A DNA stretch of 64,000 nucleotides. Origin: Micropterix aruncella. Lineage: Eukaryota > Arthropoda > Insecta > Lepidoptera > Micropterigidae. Within the stretch, counting starts at the first letter, position 1, and each line of letters starts with the position of its first letter. The notes under the pieces were generated by a model. That model was not told the origin of the DNA, searched no databases, and saw nothing but the letters and a program-made list of their open reading frames with translations. Location of the stretch: positions 5,762,924 through 5,826,923 of the forward strand of contig OX155954.1 in assembly GCA_944548615.1 (NCBI GenBank), read 5' to 3'. Shown here piece after piece: positions 21,776-30,133 of this stretch. The position numbers and the translations under genes are program-made.

Positions 21776-22822
21776 CCGATTTTTTAATTCATTTAGCGAG
21801 TTAGCTATCTTAATTTCTTCAAATTTCTCTATTAATATCAATGAATTCGTCAAGCAAACTTATGGCTGTGTGACGCATCGATATATGATCCCCTAGATGG
21901 ATCTTTCGCGCTCGAAAATTACCCCTTCAAAACCACTACTGAAGGCCGGGCAGTAGTAGCTTGGTCGCAGTCCGCTGGCGGACAGCCGACCGTTTCTGGT
22001 GTGAGAGCTGCCGCGAAGAATATTGGCGCGCTATCCTCTCGCTTACTGTTCAATTTATTGCTCTCTCTGTCGCATGATTTACGAGGGTAAGTGGAGCCAA
22101 CTTATTTGTATCTGAGGGCTAATATATCGATACTGTGACGTCTTGTATTTGGCCTGCTTATATTTATGGACTTTGAGCTGAAGTGCCTTATTAAAAAGTT
22201 TTGCAATCTATGCTTCTACCGTTATTAAAACACTATTATATATCGAAAAATATGGTTTTAAAAGTCAAACAACTGTAATTTTTAGTAATAATATATAACA
22301 CGTCAATAAAAGTTAATAAAATATGTTTATTTTAGTACGTAATATGAAGTTCTATTTCGCAGGTCTATTTTGACAGCAACATAAAAGGTCTGATTTGAGT
22401 CGTCTGACATAATAAAAGTCTAGACCATAAAAATGATATATCCGGGATAATAAAACTTTAATCTTTTTACTTTAATACATAATTTTCACTATCCGTATTG
22501 GTAAAAACTTAAAAAGTGACTTTGACAAGCACCTTTTATTAATGGGCCCCTATAGTGCGACGACGCGACGCCCTTATCCAGACAGAAAAAGAAAATTATG
22601 AGCTCTTTGCAAAATTAAAAGGCTTGGCGTGACTTGTTTGTATTATCAGAATAATTAATCAAGCATATGGATGCTTTTCATTTCTATGAGAGAGCCTATG
22701 AAAGAGCACCGAAGAAAACTGATAATATCATCAATAAAGCTACTACTACGGGTCATGGATTTATCGACAATCTTTCATGTGTCTAGATCGTTGATGATAA
22801 TCTAAAAGCTTTACAAAACATG
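21776..22822. other. No gene seen
   Basis: Mixed DNA without an assignable frame, RNA or clear repeat copy. Confidence 0.35.
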
Positions 22823-23197
22823 CAGGCGAGTTTAAAATTAGTGACATTCTTTAGTGAGTGAATCAGTACGACAAGACAAACTAAGCAACTTTTAATTAAA
22901 AAAACAAAAAAAATGTTTTTTTTTAATATTAAAAAAAGTTCTGAGCACGATGCGCTATATTGTTTAATAGCAATAATGGTAAAATATCGCTAATATTGTT
23001 TATTAGCGATATGTTACGTACCTCTAGATGGCGCAGAGAGTTCAACGCTTCTCAAACTTTTCTTTAATAGACGAGGTTTACAAATTTGACAAAACAAAAA
23101 AAAATGTTTTCCGTTTTTTTTTTTAAATCAAAACTTGCTTATCTTATCGTAAAGATTCACCCACTACAAGGATGTAACTAATTAAAAACTCATCCTG
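22823..23197. mobile_element. MITE family F, copy 2
   Basis: The left end CAGGCGAGTTTAAAATTAGT and the right end ...ACTAATTAAAAACTCATCCTG are inverted. The central inverted pair contains TTATTAGCGATA and 'CCTCTAGATGGCGCAGAGAG'. Confidence 0.65.
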
Positions 23198-23499
23198 TCT
23201 ACATATGAAGGGTTACTAGGAAGAACGATCAATGTCAATTTGACTTTACGATAGTACTCTTTTCTAAGGGGTATAAATTTATGTTAAATGTATTTTTGTT
23301 TTAGAACTCAATTAAATTTGGTTTTAGAGACAAAATATATTTTGTTATCCTCCAAACAAACCCTGGCTAAAATGTCATATCTTTTTGAGATGAAACCGTA
23401 CATATGTCTTTACCGTACTCAATTTTTGTTCCTATTGGTTTCGCGCAGCTTGGGTTGTTTAGTCATTTTTTGGGTTACCTTGGTGTGCCCAACTCACGG

Positions 23500-23840
23500 T
23501 TCAACTTCTGATGCGGGCTCTGCCTGCGTCTGTTACCTGCAGTCGGAGGTGGTTGGGATCAGACGTGCGGATTCGGGAGAACACCCCGGGCGGAGCTGGG
23601 CGGTTGATGCTCTGTCCGGTTTGCTGCTAGCCAAGCTTAAATTTAACCTGAATTGCTGCTTACGTCAGATAGAGGCCGCGCAAGCGACATCTAACTCTGT
23701 GATCCGCAATCCGTGACCAGGCTGGAGGACGAAGAAATACGGCCAAATCGGTAGTGAGGATGTGAGGTCGGCCCGCTGGTTTCACTTCCCAGTGCCTCGC
23801 GGTAAGGCGTTGGACTCACCGGCTTGTTGGCGTAGTTAAT
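23500..23840 (+). repeat. GC-rich dispersed repeat family A, copy 2 (partial)
   Basis: Shares 'GAGGCCGCGCAAGCGACAT', 'CCGTGACCAG' and 'GGTGCCTCGCCATAAGGCG'-like blocks with the copy at 28620-29235. Both ends are degenerate. Confidence 0.5.
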
Positions 23841-25160
23841 AACAAAACGGAGTGGCATATTTAATCGGATCAGTATTTTTTACTGGATCCGGAATACTGT
23901 CGTGTGTGTGAACTCGCTCATACAATTCAATGCGTAATGAACGAAAAATCGTATTAAATAAAGCAGATCGTTGTGTGAACGGGCGGTTAGACGGTGGACA
24001 GTTTTGTTTTGTGCGGAATGTGGAATGATCTTACATCGTTATACCTCTTCCTGGAGTGGATAGTTCGCCTGTAGTAATTGGTAACTCTCAAGTGTAGTCA
24101 ATTTGTAGCGCTTTTAAGTTCTTTACCTATTATAATGTTTTTCCTCTGCATGGCCTCAGCTTTACTGAATAAGTATGTGTTTGCTCTTTATTCAATTTGT
24201 AGCAGCTTTAAGTTATTTAACTATTACTCGTACAATGCTATACTTTTGTCTGTCTTTTAACGTATTTTACAACAGATTCATCTTATTTCTTTGTTAGGCT
24301 ATATATCTTTGCTAGTGTGTGTATCCTTTGATTGTTTTAGTAAGGAATGACCAATCCTTTATTTAGTTTTACTTTTCATACTTACGGTCTTATTGCATCG
24401 TACTTTATACTTGTTACAGGCTTGAATGTTAGCGATGTTTTCTGCAAATTCTGTTCGATCTCCTTTGAATTCGTAATTTTATATTTTTTCATATCATCTG
24501 ATATTGAACTTGAATGTCTGACCTTGAATTGCGTCAGCGAGTTCATCGAATAAAATTCCACTGTTATTGAGTCATATTTGTTTACCCGCGATTCTGCTAT
24601 ATTTAGAGCGGTGATCCGGGTATTTTCCATCTTCTACGTCTTTCAACCCCTTTGTCGTATCCGGGGCGTTTGCGACAATCGATAGTAGAGAATTTTCATA
24701 AAATTTTCCGCGCTATCTGTCGGCACGGCTGGCAACAAACGATGAAAAGCGTCGTTTTGGTCGTCGTCGGTTGACGCAACTACTGCAGCGTTGAGCTCGT
24801 CGTTCAGCGTATTTACGATAGGTGGCGTTTCGCTTCAATCATTTTCTTTTTGGCAACCGCCTGTTTGGTATAATTCTATGAAACGTGGTTCAATCGGCAT
24901 TTCAAGTGTTTGAGATTTCGCCATCTTTGATCTTGGGGAAGACTCGAAAATTTAAAGTAGAAAGCCCGAGTGGCCCAAACCACAATAAGCCATATATAAT
25001 CAATGCCAATAACAACACGCGAAACCAGTTTGAACTACATTTCGTAATGAGATGTATGTTTTGCAATGCAGAGGTGATGTGGCGGGAGAGACCGCAGAAT
25101 ATGGTTTTATAATATCGTCAAGAGTCCCCTGTCGTTCATATCGTTCTCAGGCGGCGGTTA
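23841..25160. other. Upstream region of SOD-A, no gene seen
   Basis: Short frames (24078-24260, 24347-24553, 24885-25112) show no domain. One TGATGTGGC at 25075-25083 fits the loose antioxidant-response consensus TGAYNNNGC, about 90 bp upstream of the SOD-A TATA box, but a single match of this degeneracy can occur by chance. Confidence 0.35.
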
Positions 25161-25167
25161 GATTAGG

Positions 25168-25200
25168 TATAAATATGTGACTCCTTATCATTTTGCACAT
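25168..25200 (+). promoter_or_regulatory. Predicted SOD-A core promoter
   Basis: TATAAATA at 25168-25175 is followed about 20-30 bp downstream by TCATT (25188-25192), a weak initiator. The ATG is at 25320. Between them AAG|GTAATAAC (about 25267/25268) and TTCTTCGACAG (ending 25311) could bound a 44-bp 5' UTR intron, short even for insects, or the acceptor may pair with a donor farther upstream. Confidence 0.45.
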
Positions 25201-25319
25201 GTTATTGATGATAAATTTCTTATTTTCGGAGTTTTTTTTGTCATCGATAAACCAAAGCTGTTTTCAAGGTAATAACTATATAATAACGTCTGTTTTTCTT
25301 TTCTTCGACAGATTAAATC

Positions 25320-25517
25320 ATGCTTCGATTCGTAGTGCTAGCTGTTTTCGTAGCCACAGCCGCTGCCAGCGACTTCGTAAGTAGTAGTTATTATGATGAA
25401 CCAATTCCATACTTTTATTCCAATCCTCAAGTAACATATTACAATCCCTCCCTCTATTACGGACCTCAGGATCAGTTTCAGTATCAGTTTCATCAATCGG
25501 AATCATTACAGCAGCAG
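25320..25517 (+). CDS. SOD-A coding exon 1
   Basis: 66 codons from ATG to CAG|GTATCA: signal peptide plus Tyr/Gln-rich linker ending SLQQQ. Confidence 0.88.
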
Positions 25518-27725
25518 GTATCATTCCTATTACTTGTATACTAATCATCACTATTTTGTATTACACACACGCCTACTAATCAATCGTATTTCGATTGCTT
25601 ACTTGGACCACGAGAATTTTTATTTTTTTTAATTCCAGAAACCCTTGTCGGGGATTGTCCGCATAACCAGTGGCAACATCCCATCCAACGTACAAGGCAA
25701 CATCACCTTCAGACAAATCAACCCTAATGAAGTCCAGGTCGAAGGTACGATCATAGGAATGTCTCCAGGTCAATACGGATTCCATATCCACGAGAAGGGA
25801 GACCTGACAAACGGCTGCCTCTCCGCTGGAGCTCACTTCAATCCTTATAAAGTGAGTACCGCAGACATTACAGACAAACACCGCCAGTTCCGTTCTACAA
25901 AAAAAAAACTAAAAATATATCCTGTAAATATGAAATAACACCAAGTTGGCAGTTTATTTGCGTTCCTTATCAATTTACAGATTTGTTTCTATGTCGTTGT
26001 ACCTCTGTCTCCTGTACCTCTGTCTGCTGTTTTGTTGTTAAATCAGTTTCTTCCCTTTTTCTCTCGTTTACATAGGCAGGCAAACACACACTTCGGCTAA
26101 AAATTATATATGGATAGGTAGCTAAAAAAACCCAAGGCCAGATGTAAATAAACAATATGCCGCAATATGTTTTTATCTAGCGAGAAAATTGCTCAAAAAG
26201 CCTTTTCCTGTGAGGATCGTAATAATCGTTAGTATCAGAATCACAGAGTCGAATAACATCTAATCTAAATAAATTGAAAACCTTTCGAAGTTTACTAGCT
26301 TTCTACAAAAAGTCGGCAAAAAAAGTCGCTCGGTTAATGTTGTTGCGGATTCCATAATTTAGTTGAAATTTTTTCATAAATTTTACTGGAAAATTGTTGA
26401 TTATATTTTACCATTAAAATAATTACCAAAAATTCTTTAATTTTGTAGTTATAATTTGTTTTGCCAATGAATTTTACTTATTTTGACTAGGTATTATTAT
26501 ATTTCATTTTGTATTACTTATTATATTAAATATTAATGACTTTTTTAATATTTTCTTTTGACTTTTTCTGCCTTTTCTTTCTTGTGTCTTTATTTTTCTG
26601 TTTATTTTAGATTTAAGTCTATTATATTTGTCACACTCTATTTAACGGAATGTAATGTTCCATTTAATGCCGATTTTATAATGGAATTGCTTTTTTTTGA
26701 GTACCGAATTTTAAAGCAATATAGTTTTATGAGCATTTTACTAAAACTTTTAAATAATTTATTGTAATATCAATGTCCTGTCCACCCTAGATCGGGCTAT
26801 GCCCAGTTAGGTGACGGAATTAAATAAGCATGAGGTTACGGTTTTGCCATTCGGTTCCTGTCATTTTAGTAAACAAAACCAATATTTTATAGTAATTAAT
26901 TCTTAAATAAAGTAAATAAATATACTAATTAAGTTTTACCGATTTCCATCCCCTTTAGATGTATCATGTATCATTTAAAAACCGGAATCTGAAAAACATT
27001 AGGTTTGCGAGTTTCGCATAAGATAAAGAAGATATTTAAAAAATATTAGTCACTTGAAACTTTAGACCTTTATCTAACTTTAGACCTTTATCTATCTTGA
27101 AACTATTCATACATATAACATTTGTGGTTAAAACATTTGTAATTATACATTTTGTTTTGTTTATGCGATGTGATGCTACACAGACATAATACCTACATCA
27201 ATATATTGCTAGTCAGTGCACCCTTTGATACAAAAGCTCGAACCCATGCGGGCGTCAGTCATGAACCATCGCTCGGATTCCAAGTTTTTGGTAATGCCTT
27301 TGATAGTGTCTCAACTTCTTACCATGGGCATTGGTGATGTCTTGTCTCTTCTGTAGAATATATCCTCTCTCTTTCTCTCTGCTACAATTATGATTAATTA
27401 TATTGCGTGTGCGATCGAACTCAAGGTGAACGCGCTGCTAGCCAGCTCACTGACCTTCTTAAATTTCCAGAAAACCCACGGAGCCCCCGACGCGGCCGCC
27501 AGACACGTCGGCGATCTCGGAAACGTCGAGTTCGGGAGCGACCTGATCGCCAGGATCAACTTCGTCGACCGCCAGATATCCCTGCAGGGAGAACGCAGCA
27601 TCCTCGGAAGAGCAGTCGTCCTCCACTCGGGCAAGGATGACCTGGGACTTACCAACCACCCTGACTCCCTCACCACCGGAAACGCTGGAGGACGCGCCGC
27701 TTGCGGGGTCATCGGAATCCTGTAA
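25320..27725 (+). CDS. SOD-A: secreted Cu/Zn superoxide dismutase (three coding exons)
   Basis: Joining 25320-25517, 25639-25851 and 27471-27725 (GT-AG introns of 121 and 1619 bp, both phase 0) gives 221 aa. The family dismutates superoxide to oxygen and hydrogen peroxide. Residues 1-17 ([17 protein letters not shown]) are a signal peptide, so the enzyme should act outside the cell. Residues 18-66 are a linker rich in Tyr, Pro, Ser and Gln with nine Tyr. The SOD domain follows: GFHIHEKGD at 113-121, HFNP at 132-135, RHVGDLGN at 148-155, VVLH at 186-189 and [13 protein letters not shown] at 208-220. Copper ligands are H115, H117, H132 and H189; zinc ligands are H132, H140, H149 and D152. The C126-C215 disulfide and R212 are present, so it should be active. 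The domain has the usual length of about 155 residues. SOD-B is a paralogue 2.3 kb downstream. The start Met fits the signal peptide. Confidence 0.93.
25639..25851 (+). CDS. SOD-A coding exon 2
   Basis: 71 codons between TTAATTCCAG| and AAA|GTGAGT. It carries the copper-site FHIHEKGD, the disulfide Cys and AHFNPYK. Confidence 0.93.
26500..26925 (+). mobile_element. LINE 3' tail in SOD-A intron 2
   Basis: The block 'CGGGCTATGCCCAGTTAGGT' plus GACGG is the complement of 'CACCTAACTAGGCC' at 50335 and 47485. It is followed by an A-rich end (AAATAAAGTAAATAAATA near 26905-26922). Only the 3' UTR is present; the left limit is a guess. Confidence 0.45.
27471..27725 (+). CDS. SOD-A coding exon 3
   Basis: 85 codons including the stop, after AAATTTCCAG|. 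It holds the zinc loop (KTHGAP...RHVGDLGN), the last copper His (VVLH) and the C-terminal [15 protein letters not shown]. It is noticeably GC-richer than its surroundings. Confidence 0.95.
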   Translation, partial: KTHGAPDAAARHVGDLGNVEFGSDLIARINFVDRQISLQGERSILGRAVVLHSGKDDLGLTNHPDSLTTGNAGGRAACGVIGIL

Positions 27726-27745
27726 TTAAATCTTATAAACCCTAA

Positions 27746-27751
27746 AATAAA
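27746..27751 (+). terminator. SOD-A polyadenylation signal
   Basis: AATAAA 21 bases after the stop codon; a short 3' UTR. Confidence 0.7.
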
Positions 27752-27779
27752 CTCCATGTGCTATACGATTATATTATAT

Positions 27780-28615
27780 ACATTGTTTGTTTTCTAATTT
27801 AAAAAAACAGAAGCGAACTTATATATGTATTGAATCCATCGTTTTTCCTTTTCCTCATGTGTGTTTGGTAAATCGACGGAAACTTAATTGAATCATTAAA
27901 AATTTGATTTAAAAAAAGATTATTTTATTGGTCCTATCGAAAATATAAAAAGTATCGAATAAATGTTTTTTTTCTGTGAATTAAACTTTCGTAGAAAAGG
28001 TTGTACACTCAATTTTTTAATGGGTAATATTCGAACAGCAAACCGCAAAATAATACAATCGCATATTTACTACCAATAATTGATTAATTAGATCCTACAT
28101 GATCTATACAAAGTACCCATCGATTTACCGAACGTTTATAACCGTACATAATCATAGAAAAACTACAAAATAGGTTTTTTTTTTAAATTTATTAACCATT
28201 TTTTAAAATACAGCTTTGTATAAAATCCAGCCAAGCCTAAGGCTTACCTGCTGGAGATTATGATAGGGTGACTTTCAGTGCAACTTTAGTGGCCATTTCA
28301 CCATATTATGATATATCTGCTGCATTATCTGCTACATTAGTAAGGATTAGTCGGCACAGAAAGCCACCCCCTTGATAATATTTACTATGCTCAGCATATA
28401 TCGGAAACACGCTTGCATAATACTATCGTGTTATGAGAAAACACTGCAAATTGAAAAAGGTTTCGAGTAAATGGGATTCTTAACAATTTATTCATTTTTT
28501 TCTTTATGTTATATAAGATAGCTGGTAAAGTTTCTGTCGGAAATTTTGAAGCAGATATATGAAACAGACAATCGCAGATTCCTTTAAACTCTAACACCAA
28601 ATAACACTTTATTTT
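27780..28615. other. Spacer after SOD-A, no gene seen
   Basis: AT-rich. Only short frames without domains. Confidence 0.35.
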
Positions 28616-28619
28616 AATT

Positions 28620-29235
28620 TGGGAGCTAATGGGCCCTGTTGGAGATGGCCACGAAGACCCATTCGTTCAGGGTCGTTCATACTTACGGGTCAACGGATCC
28701 GGCGGCCTCACGCAGAAGAGAGAGCCAGGGTAGGACGTTGGCCTGCGGGCCAGTCTCCCCTAGGAGTCAACCTTCGGGCGCACCTGGACGGTTTGCGCAC
28801 CGTGTGGTCAGCCAATCGATTGTGCACTCCGACTAACAGCCGGGGGAGTCTGGGAACAGTAATGTTTTCTATAAAGCGGGGGTGGCTTTTAACCTTATGG
28901 CAACTGCTCTTAAAACGACCATTCGGCCACCCGATCCCGGGTGAATAAGCCTGGCAAAGGATGCCGTGATCCGCGATATATTCGGTTGACACCGAATCAC
29001 CGCTTCATAAGGGAGAGGACCGCGCAAGCGACCTCGATCCTGTCAGGAGGTAGAAGGTATTCTGAAGGTTAATTCCAGACAGAGATATCCTTCCAAATTG
29101 GTAGTCAGGGGGCGAGGCTGCCCGCTGGGCGCCTTTCCCGGTGCCTCGCCATAAGGCGTCTTCTGGGCCCACCTCACGGAAGACTTCTTGAGGTGACGGG
29201 TTTGCCTGTTGTAGTTGACAGCTCTAGTATTTCAA
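28620..29235 (+). repeat. GC-rich dispersed repeat family A, copy 3 (most complete)
   Basis: It starts near GGGAGCTAATGGGCCC and runs through 'GGTTTGCGCACCGTG', 'CCAATCGATTGTGCACTCCG' and 'GACCGCGCAAGCGACC'. It then has 'TTCCAGACAGAGATATCCTT', 'GCGCCTTTCCCGGTGCCTCG' and the 3' signature 'GGGTTTGCCTGTTGTAGTTG' plus ACAGCTCTAG. Frames of 94-109 codons on both strands overlap, are not shared between copies and are not called. Confidence 0.65.
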
Positions 29236-29239
29236 TTTA

Positions 29240-29673
29240 CAGTGTTTAGTCATAGCACGGCATATTACGTATATGATGTCAATGCCAAAATGACGAAAGT
29301 TGATGAGTTTATACTCCAACATTTATTTTGATGAAAGTGAAAGAGCCCAAAATTAGGATCAAATCTCAACGACTCGATTTCATACTCAAGAAGTTGATTA
29401 ATTAATTGAATTGCAATATTATTCCTGTCTTAACCACAAATATACAGTAATTCATATTTTGGCATTAACATAGCAGTTATTAAATACAAAAACATTACTA
29501 AACGAATTAATTTCGGAATGTAATTTAAATTAAGTAGAGCGTGAAAAACATTACATAAATTTCGAATGTGTCAGCCGCTTCTACTGAGCGGTTTCTTTGT
29601 AATTATGATAGTTACATATTTAGTGCACCGAATCATACCTATGTATATACCATATATACGTTTTTACTTTCAG
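29240..29673. other. No gene seen
   Basis: AT-rich spacer between family A copy 3 and the exon-like island at 29674. Confidence 0.35.
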
Positions 29674-29779
29674 GGATCCAGTCGCGTGGAACTCGGCTAC
29701 TTCTCGAGCAGTTTCAGTCATGGCCATCGTTTCTTCAGCCGTGCTCGCACTCGCGGTTGCCTATTAAATAGTATATTTT
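29674..29779. other. GC-rich, exon-like island between the two SOD genes
   Basis: About 100 bp of GC-rich sequence follows the strong acceptor TTTTTACTTTCAG| (29661-29673). On the plus strand one frame reads a hydrophobic MAIVSSAVLALAVAY then stops. On the minus strand the frame MAMTETAREVAEFHATGSLK runs into CTGAAA|GTAAAA, a possible donor. Either strand could carry a short exon. I recognise no family and see no partner exon. Confidence 0.25.
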
Positions 29780-29997
29780 AGTTAATTGTAGTTTAGTAAG
29801 TAGCCTTCTACGCTCTTTTACCTGATTTTTAAATACATAATTATTATTGGCTAGTACTTTTTTAATTTCTTAAATAGCGTCGCTATTTCGCTATATTAGA
29901 GAGTAAATGTTTAGTTTTTTTAAATATTTTTTTGTGATCTGTGTAATATTAAAATACGGAAAATATTACTAGAGTTTTATTTAAAATCGTGTTGCGA

Positions 29998-30028
29998 TAT
30001 AAAATTTATGGCGCACGATTTTTTCAGT
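29998..30028 (+). promoter_or_regulatory. SOD-B core promoter: TATA box plus initiator
   Basis: TATAAAA at 29998-30004 and the arthropod initiator TCAGT at 30024-30028. The initiator A (30026) is 28 bp from the start of the TATA box, the standard spacing. It predicts a 45-nt 5' UTR before the ATG at 30071. Confidence 0.7.
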
Positions 30029-30070
30029 CATTCTGATGTCGATCAGTTTTCTTTTGCATTCTCTTTCAAA

Positions 30071-30133
30071 ATGCTGAGTTGCGTTATTTTTACTGTTCTT
30101 ATTTACGGGGCAACTGAAGCAATAGTGGAAAAT
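30071..30133 (+). CDS. SOD-B coding exon 1
   Basis: 21 codons, ATG to GAAAAT|GTAAGT: the signal peptide and four further residues. It is too short for ordinary ORF calling; the TATA/initiator promoter upstream and the consensus donor support it. Confidence 0.8.

Noticed and set aside
25075..25083. A definite antioxidant-response element upstream of SOD-A
   Set aside because: Only a single match to a loose consensus; there is no equivalent noticed near SOD-B.
27398..27757. Overlapping frames of 66-119 codons on both strands over SOD-A exon 3
   Set aside because: They are shadows of the GC-rich SOD exon, whose true frame is fixed by metal ligands and splice sites.
28619..28992. Frames of 65-109 codons on both strands near 28.7 kb
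   Set aside because: They fall in the GC-rich repeat family A, overlap one another and are not preserved in the other copies.
28620..29235. Family A as a Helitron because copy 3 ends CTAG
   Set aside because: I see no subterminal GC hairpin and the other copies end TTAG or differently, so the class is left open.
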